Shown here: positions 53,301-61,859 of the stretch, in pieces | How the letters are laid out: every line of letters begins with the position of its first letter | How positions within the stretch are numbered: position 1 is the stretch's first letter | Origin: Spirosoma foliorum | GTDB lineage: Bacteria; Bacteroidota; Bacteroidia; Cytophagales; Spirosomataceae | Assembly: GCF_014117325.1 (NCBI RefSeq) | Contig: NZ_CP059732.1 | Location: 7,081,001 to 7,145,000 of the forward strand | Reading direction: 5' to 3' | DNA length: 64,000 nucleotides | Translations under genes and position numbers: made by a program | Notes under the pieces: generated by a model | Databases searched by the model: none | Told to the model about the DNA's origin: nothing | Seen by the model: only the letters and a program-made list of their open reading frames with translations

Positions 53301-56300
53301 TGGTAGACCGATGTTGGCCAGTCGAGTCGGTCGAAGATATCTAACGAGGCATCATACAGTGTAGCAACCATTTCGGCCGGTGCTTTATTTAGCCCGCTAA
53401 TTTTTAGCGTCCACTCTTCACGCTCACCGGGTTTGAGCTTATTCCGAAAGGTCTGCGTTTCAATCGTAAGCTGTTTATTGGTAAACGGTACTGTAATGAT
53501 TTGTGATTTCTGATACAGTCGACCGTTTTGAACCATGGCAAAATGTACGGCAAAACCACCCCGTTGTTTTTCAGTTACGGGAAGCGTTACTTTCTTGGGT
53601 TGACCGTCGGTTTTGATCCATTCCTGCCGCGCAACAGCGTGATTTTCCTCTACTGTCATCAGTACCCAACCCGGCTGACTATTGCCTACCCAGAAAATGG
53701 CGTTTTCTCCAGGTTCAGCAGTGGCTTTCCGGACCTGAAGCCATCCGTCGGGACGAGCCGAAGCGATAGGTCGTTTTTCATCGACGAGCACGAAAAATGC
53801 CTGATCGCGTGTGGTGGCACCAGCGGAATCTGTAACGGTTAGTTCAGCTACGTATTCTCCGGCAGCGTACTTAGCCAACTCTGGTTTAAAAACAGAATCG
53901 GCTGGCGATATAATAGTTTGCTGTTGAACAACCGCTCCTTTCGGCCACGAGCGTGGGTCGGTTTCGTTGGCGTACAGATCGTTCGGGAATAATTTCTCAA
54001 ACTCGGCCTGACTCAGAAACTGACGATCGGGACGACTCCATAACCGATTGCGAAGCGGGCGAGTTGGCGGCTGTAGTTTATAAACCGTCAACTGACCTTT
54101 GGCAGACACCTTCTCGCCCGATTGGTTCGTAATTTTTATCGGGAACGTCGACGGTTCGTCCTTTTCAATCTGTGCTGGAATTATCAACTCAGCCTGTAAC
54201 GCCGAATACCCGATCCGAAGCGTTTGTGTGGTACTTCGTGTTTCGCCAGCGCGGTCGGTTACGTCAATGGTCACTTCGAAATCAAAAATTGGATTTCCCT
54301 GACGTGATTTTTCGAGATCAGGCAAAGCCGTAAAGGCGATTTTAACGTTCCCGCGCTCATCAGTCTGGGCCGTCCCGTTAGCAATTTCGGTCTGGTTAGA
54401 TGAACGGGGTCTGTACCACCAGTACCACCGCTCATAAAGCTTACGGACAACCCGATACCGAACGTCGGCCTTATCAACAACTGCTCCCGAATAGGTTTTT
54501 GCCTCCGCCGTAACCTTAACGGTTTGGCCTAATTTGAACGACTGTAGAATAGGCTTCGTCTTAACCTCAAAGGTTGGCCGTTTGTATTCTTCAACCCGGA
54601 CAGTCGTACTCCCGTTATCGGTTTTAAGGGTCATTACACCCGTAAGCCGTCCTACTGGTGCGGTAAACGTGGCCTCGAACGTGCCAAATTCGTTTGTTTT
54701 GAGGGTTTGTTCAGCTATCCTTTCGCCATTTTGATCGCGGAATTCAACCTCGACCTCTTCATTGGCCACAACACCGAATTGATTTGATTTGCCATTATAC
54801 AACAACCCTTTTACGTAGATCAATTGGCCCGGTCGATAAATTGCCCGATCCGTAAATAGCTTAGTATACGTTCTCGATTCCTCTCCGTCGCGATCGCGAT
54901 TGTATTGATAATGATAGTGTTGATCACTGATCAATGTGTCGGCTCCAACGGCAATCTGATAATAAAACCGGTTCTGCGTGGGCAACTGGATAAACGGTAT
55001 TTTAGCCTCGCCATCTATACTCGTTACAAACGATCCTTTTCTTCCTGACGAAACGTTTTCATTAGACGTCATCAATGCAACCGACGCATTTTTTATCGGT
55101 TCACCCGTCAGTCGATTCATGACAAACAGCGCTTGTGACGAATCATCCATGTTATCTGGTGAGAGGAAATAACTCAACGTCGATACGGTGAAGTAATCAT
55201 ATTGAACCGATTCGGGCTTATCCTGAAATTTATCATCGGCTGTCGTCAGCAACAGGTAATGACCGATGGGCAAACCCGTCAGTGGAATTTCGACCGAATG
55301 ACTTTGCAAGTCACCATCATCGGGAAGTACAACCGTGTTTTCAGCGACTTTCGCGCGCTTTAGCCACTTATTGAGTACTTTCTTCCGTTTTTCTTCATCA
55401 TTTCCTAACAGATTGAGATCAGTCTGCCTTTCGGAAGTGGTTACTGACACAATCCGATACAAAATTTTCGGTACATTCTGGTATGTCACAAAGGCACGAA
55501 ACGGTTGCTTTGGCGCATTAACACCCTCAATCTGAATCGAAAAAGTGGCCTGTAGCAGCTGCTCCAGAAGTTGGGCGGCTTTCTGGGAGGCAAAAGTTTT
55601 CGGATAGCGTTTAATTAAGTCCCGGCAGATATCAGCAGCTTGCTTATTATTCCAGCGCGACGGATTAGGTTTAGCAGGCTCCGATGTCGGTTCATCACTA
55701 TCGTCTAGCGGACGAACAGGATTACCATAATTTGTCAAAAACTCAGCCAGTTGGTACGCATAAACGGCTTCGGTTGGCTGGTTTTTGAATCGGGTAATCT
55801 GACCTTCAAGGATTTTACGGTAAAGTGAATCCTTGTTTGGAACAACACTGTACTGATGCACAAATGACAATCGCAAAACATCGGCATCTGCCAGCGCATC
55901 TGGCTGGTTATCAGAAAGATGAAAAGCCAGTAATTGTTGATAGAGTAATAAGGCCTGATAACGGCCCGATAGCGAGTCGCGACTTTGAATCGGCAGTTTT
56001 GTAAATACGGCTGGCTCTGCCAGATAATCGGGCTGATCTAATTCGAATTTAAACGTTGGTTTCAATAAGTCTGGCTCCGTATTCTGAAAGAAACCAATCG
56101 CCCGGTGCGCCAGCAAATCATAAAGCGTTGGGCGAAGCGGACGCGTATCGGCATCGCCTTTATCAAGCAGCACATCGAAAGCGGCAATGGGCGTATTTTG
56201 CAGAATAGTTTTCTCCTGAACAGAGGCCAGGTAAGCCGCTGTAATCGCTTCCATTAAATGATGGGCATCCCAGGTTCTGAAATCTGTCAGCGTATCCGAC

Positions 56301-56752
56301 GACGTTGCCTGATTATCAGCGTTAGATGGTGTAACCGTCTTTCCTACTGCGCCCCGGCTTACCGTGGCGCGATTATAAAATTTGTAGCGATTTTGCTGAA
56401 AATATTGCCAGTAAATATCCGCCATCACCGATTGTAACACCGACTTTGCAGGTTCGGGCGTCTCCCGTATATCATCTTTCAGCGATTCGACCAATTTCAC
56501 ATAGGCATCTTCATCTGAATAGCTCCGAAAAATCATCCGGGCCATTGCGGCCTTAGCTACCTGCGGGTAATTCTTTTGTTCTTTAGCCTCGGCATAAATT
56601 CGGGTGGCAATTTCCATCGCCGATTTTGGCAATCCTCTGGACGCCAACGAGTCAGCGCGTCGCCAGTCTCGGGCATAGTCGGATTGTGGCTTAGGTTGTT
56701 CTGGTGCGGCCAAGGTAAATAGGGCTATAAAAAGTGTCAGGAACTGGTGCAT
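50333..56752 (-). CDS. Alpha-2-macroglobulin family protein with embedded SusC-type N-terminal module
   Basis: 2139 residues with a signal peptide (MHQFLTLFIALFTLAAPEQ). Bacterial macroglobulin features in order: MG domains, MG2 (FTDRAIYRPGQLIYVKGLLYN), the A2M core (TDDRGRVVLKFTMPEALTRWRLLAFAH) and thioester motif CAEQ (C about 1598) in YRYECAEQLFSRLY, then the alpha-helical complement-like domain. Inserted at about residues 1225-1320 is a carboxypeptidase-regulatory-like domain (TIKGTIKSTDGSETPGVSILVKG) followed by EVVVVGYGMQAKRSVTGAV, the sequence normally found at the start of SusC-type TonB-dependent receptors, including the TonB-box-like EVVVVGYG. Macroglobulins trap proteases covalently through the thioester; location would be periplasmic or envelope. 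A linker of Pro-rich and basic residues joins the modules. The SusC module is the odd part. Confidence 0.92.
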   Translation of the reverse strand: MHQFLTLFIALFTLAAPEQPKPQSDYARDWRRADSLASRGLPKSAMEIATRIYAEAKEQKNYPQVAKAAMARMIFRSYSDEDAYVKLVESLKDDIRETPEPAKSVLQSVMADIYWQYFQQNRYKFYNRATVSRGAVGKTVTPSNADNQATSSDTLTDFRTWDAHHLMEAITAAYLASVQEKTILQNTPIAAFDVLLDKGDADTRPLRPTLYDLLAHRAIGFFQNTEPDLLKPTFKFELDQPDYLAEPAVFTKLPIQSRDSLSGRYQALLLYQQLLAFHLSDNQPDALADADVLRLSFVHQYSVVPNKDSLYRKILEGQITRFKNQPTEAVYAYQLAEFLTNYGNPVRPLDDSDEPTSEPAKPNPSRWNNKQAADICRDLIKRYPKTFASQKAAQLLEQLLQATFSIQIEGVNAPKQPFRAFVTYQNVPKILYRIVSVTTSERQTDLNLLGNDEEKRKKVLNKWLKRAKVAENTVVLPDDGDLQSHSVEIPLTGLPIGHYLLLTTADDKFQDKPESVQYDYFTVSTLSYFLSPDNMDDSSQALFVMNRLTGEPIKNASVALMTSNENVSSGRKGSFVTSIDGEAKIPFIQLPTQNRFYYQIAVGADTLISDQHYHYQYNRDRDGEESRTYTKLFTDRAIYRPGQLIYVKGLLYNGKSNQFGVVANEEVEVEFRDQNGERIAEQTLKTNEFGTFEATFTAPVGRLTGVMTLKTDNGSTTVRVEEYKRPTFEVKTKPILQSFKLGQTVKVTAEAKTYSGAVVDKADVRYRVVRKLYERWYWWYRPRSSNQTEIANGTAQTDERGNVKIAFTALPDLEKSRQGNPIFDFEVTIDVTDRAGETRSTTQTLRIGYSALQAELIIPAQIEKDEPSTFPIKITNQSGEKVSAKGQLTVYKLQPPTRPLRNRLWSRPDRQFLSQAEFEKLFPNDLYANETDPRSWPKGAVVQQQTIISPADSVFKPELAKYAAGEYVAELTVTDSAGATTRDQAFFVLVDEKRPIASARPDGWLQVRKATAEPGENAIFWVGNSQPGWVLMTVEENHAVARQEWIKTDGQPKKVTLPVTEKQRGGFAVHFAMVQNGRLYQKSQIITVPFTNKQLTIETQTFRNKLKPGEREEWTLKISGLNKAPAEMVATLYDASLDIFDRLDWPTSVYQTYSLYWGDWESYSFNASGSNVLFYRYRQQAPTPVKRYDQLSWLGYRFSVYGNRPFQHAPIGTFGLADNALRASVRRDGKTIKGTIKSTDGSETPGVSILVKGTKVGTTTNSKGEFSLTVDSDSKPVTLIFSYIGYVTQEVVINKSKTFQLPPDTQQLNEVVVVGYGMQAKRSVTGAVARMAAPMQDGMANLQGKVAGVAVTESTPKPVPSPVINPRTNFNETAFFLPQLKTDDRGRVVLKFTMPEALTRWRLLAFAHTKDLKTGTLEREIITQKELMITANSPRFLREGDTIRVTARINNLSEKALPVTASLTLLDALTGEPVNQKLKLTNTQTMVNVAAGQGQSVGWTLIVPANLDAVTCRFTAQSGTFTDGEEFTVPVLPNRMLVIDSQPFWVNGRETKEFKLKPLTGLNPELPVQHERLTVEVTSNPSWYALQSLPYLMEYRYECAEQLFSRLYANSLATHIVGSKPVFKQVIAEWQKNPPKSPLEKNEELRAVSLENSPWLVSARSESDRQAKLGQLLDANRMESEQLRAFEKLKQLQTAGGGFRWFGGMSPDFSMTLHILSGFGHLQKLGVQFPKAMQSELNDMQTNAIHYADAEMKRWIDEEKKAEKQKKNTGIGSWYFSATQYLYARSFYLDKPVDKTLLAYVKKRVADDWLNQSLQGEALAAMALNRFGDTKTANGIVNSMRERSRKSEELGMYWPDNQSGLYWYQTPIETQAYLIEAFGEINPVLTEVDDMKRWLLRQKQTQSWSSTKATTEAIYALLLRGSDWLGTGVTTQVSLGGQPIENRVTKADAITGYEKVTYAASEIKPAMGVIQISKKADGPAWGALYWQHFEPLDKVMPGSAGLSVQKTLYVQHDSPSGPIISPVTAKTSLKPGDLIKVRLILKTDRTMQYVHLKDSRASGFEPVAALSGYKYQNGLGYYEAPRDASTDFFMSYLPVGTHVFEYDLRVAQTGDFSAGVATVQCFYAPEFSAHSAGGRVSVK

Positions 56753-56900
56753 AATTGATATTGAGAAGCAATCGTTGGGATAGATGACCAGCGTGCTGTT
56801 TTTTCACAACGTTTGTCACTATGACTCTGGTTTAGTGGAAAGGGTTTAATCGTGTTCATGCAGTATATTTAAGCCTTACCTATTAGCCAACTTCAATCTT

Positions 56901-57485
56901 ATGCCAAACGTCTTACTCTTCATCGCTTACCTTTTTGCCTTATCCAATTCACCAAAGCCCGAAAAAACGTATCCAATCGGGCAGATTAAAACGAATAAAG
57001 GCGAGATACTTTTCTGGCTGTATGACGAAACGCCCAATCACAAGGCGAGTTTTATGAAGCTGGCGAATCAGAACTATTGGGACACGCTCACCTTCAATCG
57101 AGTTATTACTAATTTCGTTGCGCAGGGTGGCTGCCCTGATACGCCAGCAGGTTTTGCCGATTCGCCTTATCTACTGAAACCAGAATTCAGACCAACTATC
57201 CGGCACATCTATGGAGCAGTCGGTGCCGGACGTGATAATAACCCGCAAATGCTCTCGGCGGGCTGTCAATTTTATATCGTGCAAAACAAAAAAGGTGAAC
57301 ATCGGCTCGACGATAAATTCACCGTATTTGGGCAGGTGTTTAAAGGTATGGAGGTAGTCGATGCGATTGTTGCCGTTAAAACCGATTCTACTGATACACC
57401 CTTATCACCCATTAAGCTGGATGTGAACGTCCTTAACCTCAGCGCGACTGAATTGAAAAAGCTGGGGTATGTGATTAAAGAGTAG
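56901..57485 (+). CDS. Cyclophilin-type peptidyl-prolyl isomerase
   Basis: 194 residues, beginning with a short hydrophobic signal (MPNVLLFIAYLFALSNS). The cyclophilin core shows TFNRVITNFVAQGGCP (catalytic arginine in FNRVI), GAVGAGRDNNPQMLSAGCQFYIVQN and FTVFGQVFKGMEVVDAI. The tryptophan of the cyclosporin site is missing, as in many bacterial cyclophilins. It catalyses cis-trans isomerisation of X-Pro bonds in exported proteins, probably in the periplasm. It is divergent from the macroglobulin gene (gap about 150 bp). Confidence 0.93.
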   Translation: MPNVLLFIAYLFALSNSPKPEKTYPIGQIKTNKGEILFWLYDETPNHKASFMKLANQNYWDTLTFNRVITNFVAQGGCPDTPAGFADSPYLLKPEFRPTIRHIYGAVGAGRDNNPQMLSAGCQFYIVQNKKGEHRLDDKFTVFGQVFKGMEVVDAIVAVKTDSTDTPLSPIKLDVNVLNLSATELKKLGYVIKE

Positions 57486-57513
57486 TTCAACAAATCATTC
57501 CATGACTCCGTGA

Positions 57514-57614
57514 TGTCAGATGCTCACATCTGACATTTTAGGTTTCTCAAAACCTAACGGTGCGAACAGTAGGTTTTGAGAAACCTAAAAGTGTCGGTTA
57601 TTAGTAACCGACAC
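57514..57614. repeat. Composite palindromic element, copy 2 (three hairpins)
   Basis: Hairpin 1: TGTCAGATG-ctca-CATCTGACA (57514-57535). Hairpin 2: perfect 21-bp arms 57536-57556 and 57570-57590. Hairpin 3: GTGTCGGTT..AACCGACAC (57591-57614). Same order and related sequences as the element at 25822-25932; here it lies between convergent genes. Confidence 0.88.
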
Positions 57615-57633
57615 CACAGCAAACTTCTATGCT

Positions 57634-60600
57634 TTACTGTTTCAACAAAAACGCCGTTAAATCAGCCAGTTGCTGATTCGATAAACCCATTGCTGTTGGG
57701 TCAGGCATGAGGCTGGTTTTATATTGTTTGCGGGAGAAAATAGCATCGGCAGGAATCGTGTGTTTGGGTCCTTTTATGCCTCTGATAACAACGGCCTGCT
57801 CGTTGTCGCTGACTAAAAAACCGTAATAGGTATTCCCCTTTTTCGTCGTGATTAGCCAGGGTTCGTAGCCGAAAGCAATACCTGCATTCGGGTGAATGAT
57901 GGCATCCAACAAGCCGTTTTTATCGAATTTCTGATGAATCTGCGTCAGTTCTGGGCCAACGTCGGCTCCGAATTCACCGTGCCGATGGCAGGTAGCACAG
58001 TTGGCTTTGAAAATCGTTAGGCCATTTTGCCCATCGCCCGTTAGCATAGCAACCTGAGCAATGGCGGGGTCGGAACTACTGGCAGTTGCCAGCACAACAG
58101 GAGCCGTAGGGGTAGCAGCTGGAGTCGGAGTCGGAACTGACGTTGGGGTTGAAGGCGCAGCCTGCAAGGGAGCAGGTTCAACAGCAGTAGACTCTTTTGC
58201 TACGACCACTTCAGGTTTGGGCAAGAAATATTCTTTCGCCATTGTCCGAACGGTCTGATCGGAATTTTTCATAATCGTTGGCGCAACCGCCTTTATTAAT
58301 TTATCCGAGAGCTTTTTATCGGCGGCCAGCCCAACCAAGATTTTGCCACCTTCAGCGTCACGGGCCATTTCCAGGGCGACTCTCCGTTTTTCGGCATCGG
58401 TCTTGTATTCGTCCAAGAGCACCTGCCGATTGGTTAGCATCTTCTGTTCCTCGTCCGACACCTTGGTTGGCATCACTTCGTCCCAATTCAGGAATTTGGC
58501 CCAGTCGTTACCGCGTCGGAAATTCAGCCAGTACAACGCTTGTTCAGCCACCTCTTTATCGGCTGATTTCGACAGCTCAGCCATTGCCTTAGCAGCTGCT
58601 TCGCTTTTAATAAAACCTACCGTAACAATCGCCTGCTTTCGGGCGTCAGCTGTCAGGGACGAAGCCTCAGCTCGTTTTTTTAGCATAGTCACAGCCGATG
58701 GTGGATGTAACTCCCAAACGAGATTTGCCGTTTTCTGATCCCAATCGACTGGATTTTCGGGCATGGTTTGGCGAAGGTTGAAGAACAAAGCTTCCTCCTT
58801 CCCATCTGCCGCTTTCCCCAGTGCATCCAGATACCACCGATCCTGACCGTCGTAACCTTTCACTAAATTCATCAGCATAAACCGGCATTCGTCATAAGGA
58901 ACATCACGTAAGGCAATCGCCACTTCCCGACGCACTGCAGGACTGCGATCCGTTGCCAGATTCCCCAACAGTGGCAACAACGCCTTTTGAGAAGCCGTCA
59001 ACGCCTGAATGGATTTAGAGTTTTCGGGCGTTATACTGCGCAAGGCCCGAAGTGCCGCAACACGGACAGGTGCATCAACCGCTTTTAAGAGTCGTTCTAC
59101 TTCAAATTGCCCTTCGGCACCGAGCTGAGCCAGCAGAAAAATCGCTCTTGCTCGATAAAACTGATTGGGAGAGGAAAGCAAGGCCATAACGGGCTCAATG
59201 ACCTTTTCGCCCTGTTCGCGCAAGGCTTCAAAGCCTAGCATTCGCACGTTAACGGCCGGATTCAGAAGTGCCGCAATCTGGCCCTGGGTTGTTCGAAGAT
59301 CAATTTTCGGCGCTTTTAGGTTCTTGCCTTTAGGCGTTATGCGATAAATCCGCCCGTAGCCTTTGTGATCCTGCATTTGGTGACCTCCTACAATTGGGTC
59401 GTACCAATCGGCAATGTAAATAGCACCATCTGTACCAACCGCAACATCGCTCGGCCTGAACCATTTACGCGTATCATTTTCGACGGCATCCCATTTGTAG
59501 TTCGGATCAACTTCGGGAAACGAGCTGATGAAATCGGTGCGCGGAAGCCGATAACCCGCCCCCATCGGCTCTGGCTTGTAGCCAAAAATCACATTACGTC
59601 CAGCCTCGGCACTGAGCAGCATACCCCGATATTGTGGCCCGAGTTCGTCACCTTCGTACATGACCATCCCCGTAGGCGAACCCGCACCTGTAATGTCACC
59701 GGAAGGCATAACACCCGGATCTTCCTGGTGCCAGTGGGCGGTTGGAACCGTCTGACCGGGCCGTTGATCGCCCTGCCAGTAGCGGGTACCATCGCTACTG
59801 AAATAGCCCGCATTGGCACCTTCCATTAACCAGCTTGTGCGGCAGGCAACCACCTGGTCGTCGTTATCATTTTGCCACATGTTGCCGTATGAATCCAGCG
59901 CGGTTTCGTAGTTGTTCCGAAAATTGTGCGCCATTACTTTCAGGCCCGAGCCATCTGGATTGACACGCAAGGCCATTCCGCCCGTCCAGACCCGGCCATC
60001 GTCGCTAACCTGGTTACCCCGGTTCTGTTTATTGTAAGGCGTCCCGCCTACGTACAAACTGCCTGAACGCAATGTCCAGCCTTCGGTATCAGTAACTACG
60101 TGTGGGCCAGCATTTCCAGTATTGAAATAATACTTCCCGTCGGGTCCGGCAACGACTGCATGGAGCGAGTGATCGTGATCTACTCCTCCGAAACCCGTCA
60201 GCATAATTTCCTTTTTATCGGCTTTATCGTCGCCGTTCTCATCGGTATAGATAATGAGATTGGGTGAGGCCGAAACGACAACTCGATTACCAATGACCGC
60301 AATTCCCATAGGCGACACCAGATCAGGGTCGGTTACAAAGACTTTGCTATCATCGGCTTTGCCATCGCCATTGGTATCTTCCAGAATTACGATACGCTCC
60401 CCTTCTGGGTGATTCAGTCGGCTTTCGGGCTTATTATTGAATTTTCGATAGTTAACGGCTTCCGTGATCCAAACCCGACCTCGGGCATCGATGTCCATAT
60501 TGGTCGGGTTGTAAAACATGGGGGCTTCAGCCCAGAGCGTCGCTTCAAGATCGTTGGGGAGATAAAGTGTGTTTGAATCGGCCACCGTCGCAATGTGTCG

Positions 60601-60726
60601 GTGCGGATTTTGCTCGAAATCTGAAGACAGATTCAGTTGTGAATTTGATTGGAACGTTTGCCCCGCCAGATACAAAAAACCGACTGTAGTGAGCGCGAAA
60701 GGATTCAGCGAAAAGATTGTTTTCAT
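57634..60726 (-). CDS. PVC-type membrane-bound dehydrogenase: beta-propeller, HEAT repeats and cytochrome c
   Basis: 1030 residues. A seven-blade propeller-like domain occupies about 50-480 (NPTNMDIDARGRVWITE, DTNGDGKADDSKVF, RPSDVAVGTDGAIYIADWYDPIVGGHQ), HEAT-like helices about 490-830, a Pro/Thr/Ala-rich linker near 865-890 (TPTSVPTPTPAATPTAP), and a cytochrome c domain with CATCH (C910, C913, H914) and terminal ADLTAFLLKQ. The signal at the N-terminus (MKTIFSLNPFALTTVGFLYLAG) sends it to the periplasm. Such proteins are large and expanded in Planctomycetes and Bacteroidota and are thought to oxidise sugars or alcohols with the heme as electron outlet; the substrate is unknown. The gene downstream in the same direction is separated by repeats. 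Confidence 0.9.
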   Translation of the reverse strand: MKTIFSLNPFALTTVGFLYLAGQTFQSNSQLNLSSDFEQNPHRHIATVADSNTLYLPNDLEATLWAEAPMFYNPTNMDIDARGRVWITEAVNYRKFNNKPESRLNHPEGERIVILEDTNGDGKADDSKVFVTDPDLVSPMGIAVIGNRVVVSASPNLIIYTDENGDDKADKKEIMLTGFGGVDHDHSLHAVVAGPDGKYYFNTGNAGPHVVTDTEGWTLRSGSLYVGGTPYNKQNRGNQVSDDGRVWTGGMALRVNPDGSGLKVMAHNFRNNYETALDSYGNMWQNDNDDQVVACRTSWLMEGANAGYFSSDGTRYWQGDQRPGQTVPTAHWHQEDPGVMPSGDITGAGSPTGMVMYEGDELGPQYRGMLLSAEAGRNVIFGYKPEPMGAGYRLPRTDFISSFPEVDPNYKWDAVENDTRKWFRPSDVAVGTDGAIYIADWYDPIVGGHQMQDHKGYGRIYRITPKGKNLKAPKIDLRTTQGQIAALLNPAVNVRMLGFEALREQGEKVIEPVMALLSSPNQFYRARAIFLLAQLGAEGQFEVERLLKAVDAPVRVAALRALRSITPENSKSIQALTASQKALLPLLGNLATDRSPAVRREVAIALRDVPYDECRFMLMNLVKGYDGQDRWYLDALGKAADGKEEALFFNLRQTMPENPVDWDQKTANLVWELHPPSAVTMLKKRAEASSLTADARKQAIVTVGFIKSEAAAKAMAELSKSADKEVAEQALYWLNFRRGNDWAKFLNWDEVMPTKVSDEEQKMLTNRQVLLDEYKTDAEKRRVALEMARDAEGGKILVGLAADKKLSDKLIKAVAPTIMKNSDQTVRTMAKEYFLPKPEVVVAKESTAVEPAPLQAAPSTPTSVPTPTPAATPTAPVVLATASSSDPAIAQVAMLTGDGQNGLTIFKANCATCHRHGEFGADVGPELTQIHQKFDKNGLLDAIIHPNAGIAFGYEPWLITTKKGNTYYGFLVSDNEQAVVIRGIKGPKHTIPADAIFSRKQYKTSLMPDPTAMGLSNQQLADLTAFLLKQ

Positions 60727-60746
60727 TCGTTACTTACTTCAGGTTC

Positions 60747-60827
60747 CAAGTTTAACGTTTCATGTTCCAGGTTGGGGGCTAGAATGATTTGGCGTCAGCC
60801 AACCTGGAACATGAAACCTTAAACTTG
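60747..60827. repeat. Intergenic inverted repeat with TGGCGTCAGCC core
   Basis: Arms 60747-60775 and 60799-60827 (29 bp, one mismatch) around a 23-base loop that ends GGCGTCAG and, with the arm, reads TGGCGTCAGCC, the reverse complement of the GGCTGACGCCA-type core of the other elements. It lies between two minus-strand genes. Confidence 0.85.
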
Positions 60828-60839
60828 AAACAATAAAAA

Positions 60840-61697
60840 TCAACTAAACAGAGTTCTAACCGTCTTATTATTATCAATATAACTTTCCAGCATCGGCTTA
60901 CCCTTCGGAACAGCTCCTTCAATTTGCAGCCAGCCGGTATAGCCAATTTCATCTATCACTTGCCTAACCTTCGACAAATCCACAATTCCCTGACCAAGCA
61001 AATGCTCGTTTTCTTTTAGGTGGATTTCGCAGATATGGTTTTTACCAAGTGTACGAATTCCGTCAAAAATAGGATAACCCATTACAGAAGAATTACAGAC
61101 ATCGTAATAAACCTGGATTGCTGGCGAACCCACGGCATCCAGAATAGCCATATGTTCGGCCGCCGATAGCCAGGATTCGATACCCAGAACAACGCCCGCC
61201 TTTTCGGCTTTGGGGGCAACCGCTTTCAACCGATCAATCACAACCTGGGTTCCTTTTGGATCGTTACGCAGATCATTATTGCTAAAAAAAGCCAGCAACA
61301 CGTTTTTTACGCCCAACGAATGAGCCACGTCTACGCTATCCTGCACCCATTGCTCCGTCCGGGGATCTGATTTATAAGGTATTTCATTCAGCAAACCGAT
61401 AGCCAAACCGCCAATGGCAACGCCTGCCTGTTTGGCCGCATAGTTGAAAGCGCGCTGCGTTTCGGGACGCCGTAGATGTTCGTGGTCGGCTTTTGTGTTT
61501 AAGCTAAGCTGTACACCATCCAGCCCAATTTGCTTAGCCACTTTAAATGAATTTATATCGCCCGCCGGACCAATTGACCAATCGCAGGCACCAATTTTGA
61601 ACCGACTTTTAGTTAAAACTGGGTAAGTCATGCCTGGATACAGTAAGGTAGACAAACCGATACCCAATGAGTAACGCAATGCATTACGACGCTTCAT
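60840..61697 (-). CDS. Sugar phosphate isomerase/epimerase, xylose isomerase-like TIM barrel, exported
   Basis: 285 residues. The N-terminus (MKRRNALRYSLGIGLSTLLYPG) is a twin-arginine-like or Sec signal. The fold is the AP endonuclease family 2 TIM barrel: FKIGACDWSIG, IGLDGVQLSLN, GVVLGIESWLS (E at the metal site), VYYDVCNSSVMG and ICEIHLKENEHLLGQGIVD (H and E ligands). Members act on sugars or sugar phosphates, with a divalent metal. Substrate unknown. The upstream PVC-type gene lies in the same direction, and both suit periplasmic sugar oxidation; operon membership uncertain because of the long palindrome. Confidence 0.9.
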   Translation of the reverse strand: MKRRNALRYSLGIGLSTLLYPGMTYPVLTKSRFKIGACDWSIGPAGDINSFKVAKQIGLDGVQLSLNTKADHEHLRRPETQRAFNYAAKQAGVAIGGLAIGLLNEIPYKSDPRTEQWVQDSVDVAHSLGVKNVLLAFFSNNDLRNDPKGTQVVIDRLKAVAPKAEKAGVVLGIESWLSAAEHMAILDAVGSPAIQVYYDVCNSSVMGYPIFDGIRTLGKNHICEIHLKENEHLLGQGIVDLSKVRQVIDEIGYTGWLQIEGAVPKGKPMLESYIDNNKTVRTLFS

Positions 61698-61724
61698 ACA
61701 TTCTTATTCGCTAAGGGAGTTTAC

Positions 61725-61732
61725 CAAAGGTA
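61725..61732 (-). promoter_or_regulatory. -7 promoter motif TACCTTTG of the isomerase gene
   Basis: TAnnTTTG on the minus strand, 27 bases upstream of the ATG at 61697; a TTG 16 bases further up has short spacing. Confidence 0.55.
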
Positions 61733-61859
61733 CGTATCTATAAAACATCAAGCATTAATTATCGTAGAACGTATATAATTGTAATAAGAAAATAGTTTTT
61801 TTTATGCGCGCTTCCAACTGTTTGGTAGTGAGTACGGTCATAGGGTTGTCAACGTTGCT

